A DNA stretch of 64,000 nt from Martinezella tropici (GTDB lineage Bacteria; Pseudomonadota; Alphaproteobacteria; Rhizobiales; Rhizobiaceae). Shown here in pieces: positions 25,394 through 36,426 of the stretch. Numbering within the stretch: the stretch's first letter is position 1; every line of letters starts with the position of its first letter. The DNA is taken from contig JUHI01000004.1 in assembly GCA_000799755.1 (NCBI GenBank), positions 62,001-126,000 of the forward strand. The letters run 5' to 3'. A model generated the notes under the pieces. That model did no database searches. It was not told the DNA's origin and saw only the letters and a program-made list of their open reading frames with translations. Made by a program: the position numbers and the translations under genes.

Positions 25394-26041
25394 TCATCCC
25401 CACACCCCCTCGCTCACCCCGGCAAACCCCGTCATCCGCATCTCCTGCACATTCTCCAAACCCAGCGGCTGGTGCGTTGCAGCAAGAATAATGCCGCCAT
25501 TCTTCTGATGCGCGGTAATGAGATCAGCGAAGAGCCGGTCGGCGGAGCTGTCGAGCGCCGCCGTCGGTTCGTCGAGGATCCAGATCGGGCGATGGGCGAC
25601 CAGAAGCTTGGCGAAAGCGATTCGCCGCTGCTGGCCGGCGGAGAGGTAGCCGAAGGGCAGATGCGTGATGCCGGCAAGGCCGACCGCGTCGATGGCTTCA
25701 TCGACATCAAGGCCACGGCCGCCTGCCATGTCGCCAAAAAAGGTTTTCCAGAAGGTCAGATTTTCGGCGACCGTCAGCTCGGATTTCATCGCGTTGCGGT
25801 GGCCGAGATAGTGGCTGGCCTCGCCTGCCGGCCGTCCCGATTCTCCGTCATTTCCGGTGAATGTGACAGCACCTTTCTCCTGCCTGAGAAGGCCCGCCAC
25901 AACGCGCAGAAGTGTCGATTTTCCCGACCCGTTGCGCCCCGTTAGAACGAGTGCGTCGCCATCTGCCAAGTTGAAGGAAACATTCAAGAAAATCAGGTCT
26001 TCGCCCCGCCTTGCCGCCAGATTTTCAGCGCTTAGATGCAT
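25394..26041 (-). CDS. ccmA: Heme exporter ATP-binding protein CcmA
   Basis: A cytoplasmic ABC ATPase, 215 residues. Walker A GRNGSGKST lies at 35-43, the signature YLSAGQQRRIAFAKLL at about 132-147, Walker B IWILDEPTAALD follows, and the H-loop is in LAATHQPLG. It works with CcmB. It is the first gene of the ccmABCDG unit, divergent from acnA. ccmE, ccmF, ccmH and ccmI are not in the window. Confidence 0.96.
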   Translation of the reverse strand: MHLSAENLAARRGEDLIFLNVSFNLADGDALVLTGRNGSGKSTLLRVVAGLLRQEKGAVTFTGNDGESGRPAGEASHYLGHRNAMKSELTVAENLTFWKTFFGDMAGGRGLDVDEAIDAVGLAGITHLPFGYLSAGQQRRIAFAKLLVAHRPIWILDEPTAALDSSADRLFADLITAHQKNGGIILAATHQPLGLENVQEMRMTGFAGVSEGVWG

Positions 26042-26304
26042 TCGCTCAGGCTTCCCCTATTGTCTTTGCCGCAGTGCGCAAAAAATTGTCCAAATTTGCA
26101 TCTTGTCACTCTGGCAAGTCTTTACGAAATTATCTATAAGACCTGCAACCACGCCAGCGGTCGGCGTGAATTTCATCCTTGCGCCGAACTTAAGGTATTT
26201 TGCCTTACGTGCGGACAGCGGAAATGGCCGTACCCGCATCCTGATGTGCATAAAGTGCATAGGCGTTCGCACGACTGTGTTGGCTATCAGAAACGGGGTA
26301 TCTC

Positions 26305-28995
<2,691 letters not shown>

Positions 28996-29019
28996 TAGGC
29001 ATTCAATGCCATTCCTGTG

Positions 29020-29056
29020 GGCCGCCGGAAAACTCTTCCGGCGGCCTCCTGTTTTT
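29020..29056 (+). terminator. Intrinsic terminator of acnA
   Basis: A perfect 11-bp stem GGCCGCCGGAA / TTCCGGCGGCC (29020-29030 with 29036-29046, 5-base loop) followed by a T-rich tail ending in five T. Confidence 0.88.
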
Positions 29057-29253
29057 CACGGTGATGTGTACGGCGAGCCCTCGGGCTCACCACGGCCTCA
29101 CCCCATCGTGACTTTGCGTCATCGCGCGAAACTATTATCTCTTGTTTCAGATTTTTCGGGCTTGATATGGCCTGATCGCCCCAAGAAGCGCGAGTGTTTC
29201 GGAGCCCGTGTAGGCAGACGGTGCTTATGATTGGATGCAGAGGTAAGATAGAA

Positions 29254-29997
29254 ATGCGCCTTCGATTTTTGGTTCCACTTCTGGCAGGCATTGCGCTCGC
29301 AAGTTCGCTGCATGCGCAGGAAGCCCCGAAGATCAAAGGCGTTGTCGAGCTTTTCACCGCACAGGGATGCGCCTCCTGCCCTCCGGCCGATGCGGCTTTC
29401 CGCAAGCTGATTCGCCAGGGCAATGTCGTGGCGCTTGCCTATCACGTCGATTATTGGAACTACCTTGGCTGGAACGACACCATGGCGTCCAAGGACAACA
29501 CGGCTCGCCAATATGCCTATGCCCGTACGATGGGACGCAGCGGGGTCTATACGCCGCAGGCTGTTGTCAACGGCCGGGACCATATGAACGGCGCCGATCT
29601 CAATGCCATCAACGTCAAGCTCGATGACTTCCAGCGCCAGGGTGAAGGGCTGACCGTTCCGGTCAATGCCGCGATGAAGGGCGATGAGCTCGAGATCAAG
29701 ATCGGGGCCGGGCAGGGCAGGGCCAATGTGGTTGCCGTCTATTTCGACAAGGAGCAGATGGTGGCGCCGAAGGGCGGCGAGAACAACGGCCAGCAGATCG
29801 CCTATATGCACGCGGTGTCGGATGTCGAAACGGTTGGCATGTGGGACGGCAAGGCGATGAGCCTCGTATTGCCCTCCACCGTGCTCGACAAGGCCGGACG
29901 GCGGGGTCTTGCAATTCTCCTGCAGTCGTCGACGCCTGCGGGCGATCCCGCCGCCATTCTCGGCGCAACCGTTCTGACTGTCGGCTCGGACGGCTGA
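29254..29997 (+). CDS. DUF1223 thioredoxin-like periplasmic protein
   Basis: A 247-residue protein from ATG 29254 (AGAGG upstream; earlier starts would spoil the signal peptide). Residues 1-22 form a signal peptide (MRLRFLVPLLAGIALASSLHAQ). VVELFTAQGCASCPPAD gives a CxxC at C39/C42 in a thioredoxin-like fold; VDYWNYLGWNDTMAS and QAVVNGRDHMNGAD are DUF1223 signatures. It is likely a periplasmic redox protein; the partner is unknown. Confidence 0.9.
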   Translation: MRLRFLVPLLAGIALASSLHAQEAPKIKGVVELFTAQGCASCPPADAAFRKLIRQGNVVALAYHVDYWNYLGWNDTMASKDNTARQYAYARTMGRSGVYTPQAVVNGRDHMNGADLNAINVKLDDFQRQGEGLTVPVNAAMKGDELEIKIGAGQGRANVVAVYFDKEQMVAPKGGENNGQQIAYMHAVSDVETVGMWDGKAMSLVLPSTVLDKAGRRGLAILLQSSTPAGDPAAILGATVLTVGSDG

Positions 29998-30030
29998 ACG
30001 GCCTTTCAAGCTTTGCCGGCGCATTCCAGT

Positions 30031-30163
30031 TTCGGTCTAGGCCGAAAGGGTCCCTGTTTTGGCCTGTGCCAAAAAGGGGAGGTGCCCGGCGAGGACGCAT
30101 TCGGGGCTGGGGTTTAATCGATGCGCCCCGGCCGGGCCGTTTGACGCGGCGGCGTCAAACGGC
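30031..30163 (+). other. Three consecutive hairpins downstream of the DUF1223 gene
   Basis: The 29998-30327 gap has no gene. It shows three hairpins: TTCGG / CCGAA (30031-30046), TTTTGGC / GCCAAAA with a 4-base loop (30057-30074), and a perfect 12-bp stem GCCGTTTGACGC / GCGTCAAACGGC with a 4-base loop (30136-30163). No T-run follows the last, so it is not a standard terminator. Confidence 0.5.
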
Positions 30164-30288
30164 TCCCTATACTTCCTGTAAATTGGGCGTCGTTTTGGCT
30201 GAAATGCGGCACTGACGAGGTGCTTTCCATCTTGGGAAAGAAATTGTGAGCCCCTAGCCGTCTTGCAATTTGATGCGGCTGAGGCAAA

Positions 30289-30306
30289 CTGTCATTCTCC
30301 TGTCAT
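30289..30306 (+). promoter_or_regulatory. PHO-box-like direct repeat (candidate PhoB site)
   Basis: CTGTCAT-TCTC-CTGTCAT, two identical heptamers spaced by 4 bases (11-bp period). This is the canonical PhoB recognition architecture, here in the correct orientation for the DUF2794 gene whose ATG is 21 bases further on. The match is exact; regulation by phosphate is inferred. The short distance to the ATG means the transcript would have a very short leader, unless another start is used. Confidence 0.6.
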
Positions 30307-30327
30307 GAGATAACCCCTGGGGGATTG

Positions 30328-30729
30328 ATGACTGATCAGCCGGATTTGCGACACGGCGAAAGCCGCTCCACCGATACCAGTTCCTCCGTTGTCGTCGATC
30401 TCAGGGAATACAGACAGAGCAAGGACCCGCTGCCGGTGACCTTCCATCGCCGGGAGCTGGATGCGATTCTCTGGATTTACGGCCGCATGGTCGGTGAGGG
30501 CGAGTGGCGTGACTATGCCATCGACCATTTGAAGGACAAGGCGGTCTTTTCCGTCTTCAAGCGCTCCGGCGAGATGCCGCTCTTCCGCATCGAAAAGAAC
30601 CCCAAACTGGCCGCCAAGCAGGGCGCTTTTTCGGTCGTCAATACCAATGGCATGATCCTGAAGCGGGGACACGAGCTGAGCCAGGTGCTGAAGGTTTTCG
30701 ACAAGCAGCTGAAGCTGGTGGAGAAGTAG
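30328..30729 (+). CDS. DUF2794 family protein
   Basis: A 133-residue soluble protein matching DUF2794: VTFHRRELDAILWIYGRMVGEGEWRDYAIDHLKDKAVFSVFKR and RIEKNPKLAAKQGAFSVVN are the conserved blocks (cited in part). The start is ATG 30328 with CTGGGGG upstream. The family is alphaproteobacterial and of unknown function. A PHO-box-like repeat lies directly upstream. Confidence 0.88.
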   Translation: MTDQPDLRHGESRSTDTSSSVVVDLREYRQSKDPLPVTFHRRELDAILWIYGRMVGEGEWRDYAIDHLKDKAVFSVFKRSGEMPLFRIEKNPKLAAKQGAFSVVNTNGMILKRGHELSQVLKVFDKQLKLVEK

Positions 30730-30759
30730 CTTTCCGTCATCGGGCGGAAAATGCGGGAT

Positions 30760-31317
30760 CTATTCCCCAAACAATGTACCAGGATAAACCGAGGGATCGG
30801 GATCGGTGCCAGTTCCCTCGCCGAGTGTCTTCTGCATCAGCATTGTATCCAGCCAGCGGCCGTGCTTGTAGCCCGTACCTTTCAGCAGACCGGTTTCGGT
30901 AAATCCCGCGGCACGATGCACGGCGATGGAGGCCGGATGGGCGCCGCCGATGACGGCGATCATTTGGCGGAAGCCAAGCGTCTGGCAGCTTTCGACCAGG
31001 GCGTCCAGCAACAGCCTGCCGACGCCGCGTCCACGCGCCTCCGGTGCCAGGTAGATCGAATCCTCCACGATCCAGCGATAGGCCGGCCGGGTGCGAAATG
31101 CGGAGGCATAGGCATAGCCTAGGAAGGTGCCGGTTTCGTCTTCGGCGGCGAGATAGGGATAGCCCTTGTCACGGATTGCTTCGAACCGAGCCGCCATTTC
31201 CTCCCGGGTTGGCGGCGTGATCTCATAGCTTGCCGTGCCGTTCAAAACGGAGTCGCGATAGATTGCCGTGATGTGGGAAAGATCGTCTTTGGTGGCGCTG
31301 CGAAGGCTGACGGACAT
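30760..31317 (-). CDS. GNAT N-acetyltransferase, phosphinothricin-acetyltransferase-like
   Basis: A 185-residue acetyltransferase. It has the Pat/Bar-family N terminus (LRSATKDDLSHITAIYRDSVLNGTASYEI), the acetyl-CoA loop ARGRGVGRLLLDAL (Q/RxxGxG/A) at about 94-107, and FRQMIAVIGGAHPASIAVHRAAGF. Such enzymes acetylate small amino compounds including phosphinothricin and methionine sulfone; the native substrate is unknown. No co-directional partner is adjacent. Confidence 0.9.
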   Translation of the reverse strand: MSVSLRSATKDDLSHITAIYRDSVLNGTASYEITPPTREEMAARFEAIRDKGYPYLAAEDETGTFLGYAYASAFRTRPAYRWIVEDSIYLAPEARGRGVGRLLLDALVESCQTLGFRQMIAVIGGAHPASIAVHRAAGFTETGLLKGTGYKHGRWLDTMLMQKTLGEGTGTDPDPSVYPGTLFGE

Positions 31318-31390
31318 CTGCTTGTGATTGCCTGATCTGTGATTGTGACGGCGGTCATCAAATCGCAGCGCTGATGACCAGGCAAATAAA

Positions 31391-31412
31391 AAAGGCGGCC
31401 GAAGCCGCCTTT
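31391..31412 (-). terminator. Intrinsic terminator of the Bax-inhibitor-1-like gene
   Basis: A perfect 9-bp stem AAAGGCGGC / GCCGCCTTT with a 4-base loop; on the minus strand it runs into seven or more T. It lies about 25 bases after the gene's stop. Confidence 0.9.
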
Positions 31413-31436
31413 CCGTTCATTGTTCAAGCCGTTCGA

Positions 31437-32177
31437 TTAGTTTCTGTTGCCCATGAAGCGCAGCAGGAACAGGAACAGGTTGATGAAGTCCAGGTAGAGC
31501 GACAGGGCGCCCATAATGGCCTTGCGGCCAGCCACGGTCGCATCGTCGGCACCATAGTACATTTCCTTGATCCGCTGCGTATCGTAGGCGGTGAGGCCTG
31601 CGAAGATGAGCACGCCGATCACGGAGATGGCGAACTGCATGGCGGACGAAGCCAGGAAGATGTTGACCAGCGACGCGATGATCAGGCCGAACAGACCCAT
31701 CATCAGGAACGAGCCCATCGCGGAGAGATCACGCTTGGTCGTGTAGCCGTAGAGCGACAGCGCGCCGAACGAGGCGGCGGTCACGAAGAAGGTCTGCACG
31801 ACGCTCTGGCCGGTGTAGATGATGAAGATCGACGACAGCGACAGGCCCACCAGCGCGGCGTAGACCCAGAAGGTCGTCGTCGCGGCGGCCACGCTCATGC
31901 GGTTGATCCTGAAGCTCAGGAAGAAGACCATCGCCAGCGGGGCGAAAATGACAACCCACTTCAGCGGGCTGAGATAGATCGCCTGGCCGAAAGCCGTGAT
32001 CTGTCCGTTTGCGAAAGCCAGAGAGAAAGCGAGATAAGCGGCTACACCCGTGATCGCCAGACCCAGCGCCATCAGGTTATAGACCTTGAGCATGTAGGCT
32101 CGAAGGCCCTCGTCTATCATCGCACCGGATTGCGCACCGCTCTGCGCCCGGTTTTGGTAATTGCGAAAGTCAGCCAT
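31437..32177 (-). CDS. Bax inhibitor-1/YbhL family membrane protein
   Basis: A 246-residue seven-helix inner-membrane protein of the BI-1 (TMBIM) family. It begins MADFRNYQNRAQSG, with GAGGAAAAC upstream of ATG 32177. Signatures are TTTFWVYAALVGLSLSSIFI, YGYTTKRDLSAMGSFL, LIFAGLTAYDTQRIKEMYY and the C-terminal ALSLYLDFINLFLFLLRF. Relatives include YbhL and the pH-gated calcium leak channel BsYetJ. The leader RNA appears structured and corresponds in position to the ybhL leader described in alphaproteobacteria. Confidence 0.93.
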   Translation of the reverse strand: MADFRNYQNRAQSGAQSGAMIDEGLRAYMLKVYNLMALGLAITGVAAYLAFSLAFANGQITAFGQAIYLSPLKWVVIFAPLAMVFFLSFRINRMSVAAATTTFWVYAALVGLSLSSIFIIYTGQSVVQTFFVTAASFGALSLYGYTTKRDLSAMGSFLMMGLFGLIIASLVNIFLASSAMQFAISVIGVLIFAGLTAYDTQRIKEMYYGADDATVAGRKAIMGALSLYLDFINLFLFLLRFMGNRN

Positions 32178-32182
32178 GTTTT

Positions 32183-32258
32183 CCTCTTTCAAGCTCCGAT
32201 TTGGGTACGGTGTCGGGCCTTTCAGGTCCAGGCGCCGCTGCGGAGCTCCAGCATGCCT
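32183..32258 (-). promoter_or_regulatory. Structured leader RNA before the BI-1/ybhL-like gene
   Basis: On the minus strand TTGTCT (32288-32293), 17 bases and CATATT (32265-32270) suggest a start near 32258. In the leader AGCTCCG (32241-32247) pairs with CGGAGCT (32192-32198), enclosing a hairpin GGACCT-GAA-AGGCCC (32215-32229, one mismatch). The closing stem ends right at the AAAGAGG ribosome site. A conserved ybhL leader RNA upstream of this gene family is known in alphaproteobacteria. The pairing is seen; assignment to that family is inferred. Confidence 0.6.
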
Positions 32259-32312
32259 GCACAGAATATGAGGCTTTCCGGCCTTGTAGACAAGGGTCAA
32301 GCGGTCTGACCC

Positions 32313-32332
32313 ATGTTAAATCGATGTAACAT
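32313..32332. promoter_or_regulatory. 20-bp inverted repeat upstream of the BI-1-like gene
   Basis: ATGTTA, 8 bases, TAACAT: a perfect spaced palindrome about 20 bases beyond the proposed -35. It could be an operator. It also lies downstream of the FtsX-like permease gene but lacks a terminator's GC stem and T-run. Confidence 0.4.
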
Positions 32333-32371
32333 CGGGCCATCCGGACGGCGCAGCAATCGTCTCGGAGCGGA

Positions 32372-34918
32372 TCAGAGCTCGCGCAGGACGGGTGCCGCCT
32401 TCTGGCCGAGGATGCGCCAGGTGCCGATCAAGCCGATCCCGACGGTCAAAACCAGGGCGATGATCAGTGTGGAGAAGGCGACGTCGGGCAGGAAGGCCGA
32501 AGGCAGGTGCATGATACGGCTGACGATATACCATGCGGATGCCGAGCCGGCGATCAGTGCGAAGACGGCGGTCGCTGCACCGAGGATCAGATATTCATAG
32601 CTGAAAGCACGGATCAGCGTCGCCCGCGTCGCGCCGAGCGTCTTGAGGATCACGGCGTCGTGTGTGCGGGCGCGGTTGCCGGCGGCGAGCGCGCCGGCCA
32701 GAACCAGCACCGAGGCGATCAGCGCCACCGATGCGGCGGAGCGGATAGCCGTCGCCAGCTGTCCCACCAGCGTATTGACGACATCGAGCGCGTCCTTGAC
32801 GCGGACGCTTGTGATGGTCGGATAGGTATTGGTGACTTTCCGCAGGATCGCGGCCTCCTGTTCCGAGGTGGCGGATGTGTCCGTCAGGGTCGCCAGCCAG
32901 GCATGCGGCGCGCCCCTGAAGGTATTGGGCGAGAAGATCATCACGAAATTGATCGACAGCGACTGCCATTGCACCTTGCGGAAGCTGGCGATCTTGGCGG
33001 TGACGTTGCGGCCGAGCACGTTGACCGAGACTTTGTCGCCGAGCTTCAGGCCGAGCGCCTTGCCTTCCTCTTCGGAGAAGGAGACCAGCGGCTCGCCGCT
33101 ATAATCCTTGTCCCACCATTTACCTTCCGTGACCGAGGCGTTTTCCGGCACCGTATCGGCATAGGTGATGCCGCGATCGCCGCGCAGCACCCATTGGCCG
33201 GCGGCCGGCACTTTCATCTTGGTGACATCCTCGCCGTTGAAGGCGACGATCCGGCCGCGCAGCATCGGTGCCTCGATGAGTTTGCCCTTGGGATCGATAT
33301 CGAGGACGATCTTGCGGAAGCCTTCCAGCTCCGGTCCCTGGATATCGACGAAGAAGAAATTCGGTGCCTGTTCGCTCATGCGCCCCATCAGCTCGCGACG
33401 CATATTGCCGTCGATCAAGGTCAGCGTCACGAGCAGTGCCAGGCCGAGCCCGAGCGACAGCACGACGGACGAGGTGAGCGCGCCCGGTCGATGGATGTTG
33501 CCGATCGCCAAGCGAAGGGCCGGCGAGCGCACCCGCGGACTGCGGCGGGCAAGCCATGAAAGCGCGGCGGCAACGACGCGCAGCACGACGAAAGCGCCTG
33601 CGATCGAGACGACGAAGACGATGGCGATGAAACGGTCATAGGCTGTTACGATCGCCAGGGCCGCAAGGGCCGCCATCAGTAGGCCGGCGGCCAGCAGATA
33701 GGGCCAGCCGGGCAGCCGGCGGGCTTCGAAGCCCTGTTCGCGGAACAGCGCCGTCGCCGGCACCTCGCGGGCATGGCCGAGCGGCGGGATTGCGAAGGCC
33801 AGCGTCGTCAGCAGGCCAAAGAGGGCAGCCAGCGTCAGCGCGCCGGGATAGAGCCGCGGCGCGGTCGAAATCGGCAGGAATTCCGCCATGAACCGCGACG
33901 CGATCATCGGCGCGATGGCGCCGAGAACGAGACCGACCGCTATGCCGGCCAATGCAATGACGGCAATCTGGATGAGATAGATCAGCACGACGACGAAGGC
34001 GGGCGCGCCCAGGCACTTGAAGGTGGCGATGGTCGTGCGCTTCGAATCGAGGAAGGCGCGGACCGCGTTGGCGACGCCGACGCCGCCGACGATGAGCGCC
34101 GCCAGGCCGACGAGCGTCAGGAACTGCGAGAAGCGGGTGACATTGTCTGCAAGCTGTGGAGCGGCACGGTCGCTGCTGCGGATCGACCAGCCCGCCTGCG
34201 GGAAGGCGGCATTGGCACGGTCGCCGAGATTGCGAAGGCCGGTTGCGGGATCGGCCATGCGGATCTTGTAGGACTGCTCGACGAGGCTGCCCGTCGTGAT
34301 CAGGCCGGAGGCGATCAGGGCGTCGCGGCTGGTGAGCAGGCGGGGCGCGAAGCCAAAACCTTCGGAGACAGCGTCGGGCTCGGTCGTGATCGTTCCCGTG
34401 ATGCGCAGCCTGGCGTTGCCCAGCAGCAGATCGCCGCCAACCTTGAGATTCAGGCGTTCGAGCAGCAGTGGAGCCACGACAGCGCCATAGGTGCCGTCCT
34501 TGGCGGCCAGCAGCGTTGGGAGCGGCTGATTGGGGTCGGCCTCGAAGGTGCCGTAGAGGGGATAGGCGTCGTCGACGGCCTTGACCTCGACCAGCGCCTG
34601 GTCCGAGCCGTCGGGCAGGCGTGCCATGGAGCGCAGGCCGGTGGAGCGGGAGACCTTCCCCAAGCTTTGGAGATAGGCAAACTCTTCCGGCGTCGCCTCG
34701 CGATTGCGCAGCTCGAAACGGGCGTCGCCTGATAGCAGCGATTGCCCCTGCGTCGAGATCGCGTCGGTGATCGAGCGGGAAACGGAATTGACGGCGGCGA
34801 TCGCGCCGGTGCCGAGCGCGATGCAAGCGAGGAAGATGTAGAAGCCGCCAAGGCCGCCGCGCAGTTCGCGCATGGCAAGGCGGAAAGCGAGCGGCAGGCG
34901 CGATCCCGCCGCGCTCAT
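32372..34918 (-). CDS. ABC transporter permease, YbbP-type (FtsX domains)
   Basis: An 848-residue permease with one N-terminal helix, a large periplasmic domain (about 45-260), four helices of the first FtsX block (about 260-440), a second cluster near 450-510, another periplasmic domain, and a C-terminal FtsX block (about 710-840). The architecture matches E. coli YbbP. Such MacB-like systems act on periplasmic or envelope substrates rather than importing. The ATG overlaps the ATPase stop (ATGA). The nearby divergent TesA-like gene reproduces the E. coli tesA/ybbAP arrangement. Confidence 0.92.
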   Translation of the reverse strand: MSAAGSRLPLAFRLAMRELRGGLGGFYIFLACIALGTGAIAAVNSVSRSITDAISTQGQSLLSGDARFELRNREATPEEFAYLQSLGKVSRSTGLRSMARLPDGSDQALVEVKAVDDAYPLYGTFEADPNQPLPTLLAAKDGTYGAVVAPLLLERLNLKVGGDLLLGNARLRITGTITTEPDAVSEGFGFAPRLLTSRDALIASGLITTGSLVEQSYKIRMADPATGLRNLGDRANAAFPQAGWSIRSSDRAAPQLADNVTRFSQFLTLVGLAALIVGGVGVANAVRAFLDSKRTTIATFKCLGAPAFVVVLIYLIQIAVIALAGIAVGLVLGAIAPMIASRFMAEFLPISTAPRLYPGALTLAALFGLLTTLAFAIPPLGHAREVPATALFREQGFEARRLPGWPYLLAAGLLMAALAALAIVTAYDRFIAIVFVVSIAGAFVVLRVVAAALSWLARRSPRVRSPALRLAIGNIHRPGALTSSVVLSLGLGLALLVTLTLIDGNMRRELMGRMSEQAPNFFFVDIQGPELEGFRKIVLDIDPKGKLIEAPMLRGRIVAFNGEDVTKMKVPAAGQWVLRGDRGITYADTVPENASVTEGKWWDKDYSGEPLVSFSEEEGKALGLKLGDKVSVNVLGRNVTAKIASFRKVQWQSLSINFVMIFSPNTFRGAPHAWLATLTDTSATSEQEAAILRKVTNTYPTITSVRVKDALDVVNTLVGQLATAIRSAASVALIASVLVLAGALAAGNRARTHDAVILKTLGATRATLIRAFSYEYLILGAATAVFALIAGSASAWYIVSRIMHLPSAFLPDVAFSTLIIALVLTVGIGLIGTWRILGQKAAPVLREL

Positions 34919-35625
34919 GCAATCGCCGCCTGGCTGGCGCGCGTGCGGGTGCTGTCGTTCTCGATTTCGCCGGAGCGGACGCGGATCTGGCGCGAGCAGC
35001 GTGCGGCAAGGGCGGGATCGTGAGTGACGAGCAGCATGGTCGTGCCGCGTTCCGCCTGCTGGGCAAAGAGCAGGTCGGCGATCTGCCGGCCGGTGTCAGT
35101 GTCGAGATTGCCGGTGGGTTCGTCGGCGATCAGCACTGCAGGAGAGGGCGCCAGCGCACGAGCGATCGCCACGCGCTGCTGTTCGCCACCGGAAAGCTGG
35201 CCTGGATAATGGCTAAGCCGCTCGCCCAAGCCCACCGCTTCCAGCTCGCGCCGGGCGATGTCGAAGGCGTCGCGGACATTGGCAAGTTCCAGCGGCACGG
35301 CGACGTTTTCCAGCGCCGTCATATTGGCGATCAAATGGAAGGACTGGAAGACGATGCCGATATTGCGGCCGCGGAAATCGGCGATACGGTCTTCGCTGAG
35401 GCTATGCAGCGGCGTGTCGCGGATCAGAAGTTCGCCGCTGTCGAGCTTTTCGAGGCCGGCTAGCACCATCAGCAAGGTGGACTTGCCGGAGCCGGACGGG
35501 CCGACGATGCCGACGGCCTCACCTTCCATGATCGTGAGGTCGATGCCCTTCAACACGTGGACAGAAGCGGCGGCGTTGCCAAGCGTCAAATCCGCCTTCT
35601 TCAGCTCGATGATGGTTTTTGCCAA
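34915..35625 (-). CDS. ABC transporter ATP-binding protein, YbbA/LolD-type
   Basis: A 236-residue ATPase. Walker A is GPSGSGKST (about residues 42-50), the signature [15 protein letters not shown], Walker [13 protein letters not shown], and the H-loop [10 protein letters not shown]. The start is TTG 35625, with AGGGCG six bases upstream; no better ATG exists ahead of the conserved [18 protein letters not shown]. It partners the FtsX-type permease directly downstream. Confidence 0.93.
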   Translation of the reverse strand: MAKTIIELKKADLTLGNAAASVHVLKGIDLTIMEGEAVGIVGPSGSGKSTLLMVLAGLEKLDSGELLIRDTPLHSLSEDRIADFRGRNIGIVFQSFHLIANMTALENVAVPLELANVRDAFDIARRELEAVGLGERLSHYPGQLSGGEQQRVAIARALAPSPAVLIADEPTGNLDTDTGRQIADLLFAQQAERGTTMLLVTHDPALAARCSRQIRVRSGEIENDSTRTRASQAAIA

Positions 35626-35707
35626 TGCGAACGCCCTATATACCAGAGAACATCAGAGGTCATGGCGGGCGCAATCCGGCCCGAGCAGCGAATTTAGGGA
35701 ATGGATC

Positions 35708-36358
35708 ATGGGTTTTAAAGTTGCCGCACTTCAATTCGCTGTCATCACTTTCGGTCTTTTGTTTGGCATGGTCGGCGCTGCAAACGCCAGGACCATCCAG
35801 CTGGTCGGCCTCGGCGACAGTCTGATGGCCGGCTACCAGTTGCCACCAGGCGACGGATTTCCGGCCAAGCTTGAGGCGGCGCTGAAGGCGAAGGGGCTGG
35901 ATGTGGCGGTTGCCGATGCCGGCGTTTCCGGCGACACGACCTCTGGTGGGCTTTCCCGGATCGACTGGTCCGTGCCTGACGGCACGGATGGCGTGATCCT
36001 GGAACTCGGCGCCAACGATGCGTTGCGTGGCATTCCGCCGGAGCAGACGGAAAAGAATCTCGAGACGATGATCGAGCGGTTGAAGGACAGAAAGATCCCG
36101 ATCCTCCTCGCCGGCATGCTGGCGCCTCCAAATATGGGAGCCGACTATGCCGATAAATTCAATCCGATCTACAAGCGTCTGGCCGATAAATACCAGCTTG
36201 CGCTCTATCCGTTCTTCCTCGACGGCGTCGCCGCGCATGCCGATCTGCAACTCTCGGATGGCATGCATCCCAATCCGAAAGGGGTCGATGTCATGGTCGA
36301 GCGTATGTTGGCTGATGTTATGAGTTTTGTAGGGATGATTGACGCAGGTGCGAAATAG
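35708..36358 (+). CDS. Secreted arylesterase / TesA-like SGNH hydrolase
   Basis: A 216-residue periplasmic GDSL hydrolase acting on acyl esters or thioesters. A signal peptide spans 1-28. SGNH blocks are visible: GDSLMAGYQ (nucleophile S38), GVSGDTTSGG, LGANDALRG and DGMHPNP (D184, H187). AGGG precedes ATG 35708. It is divergent from the YbbA-like ATPase, as tesA is in E. coli, pointing to a conserved functional link. Confidence 0.93.
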   Translation: MGFKVAALQFAVITFGLLFGMVGAANARTIQLVGLGDSLMAGYQLPPGDGFPAKLEAALKAKGLDVAVADAGVSGDTTSGGLSRIDWSVPDGTDGVILELGANDALRGIPPEQTEKNLETMIERLKDRKIPILLAGMLAPPNMGADYADKFNPIYKRLADKYQLALYPFFLDGVAAHADLQLSDGMHPNPKGVDVMVERMLADVMSFVGMIDAGAK

Positions 36359-36426
36359 ATGCTTGCACCGACTGCAAATGCGTGATTCCCTGCTAGTACC
36401 TGCAAGAGATTCGGGGAGTGCTCGTC

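Noticed and set aside
25134..25491. Short frames encoding peptides of the SPLVGEMS type between ccmA and ccmB
   Set aside because: They are translations of the palindromic repeats and have no ribosome sites; the same peptides arise wherever the element occurs.
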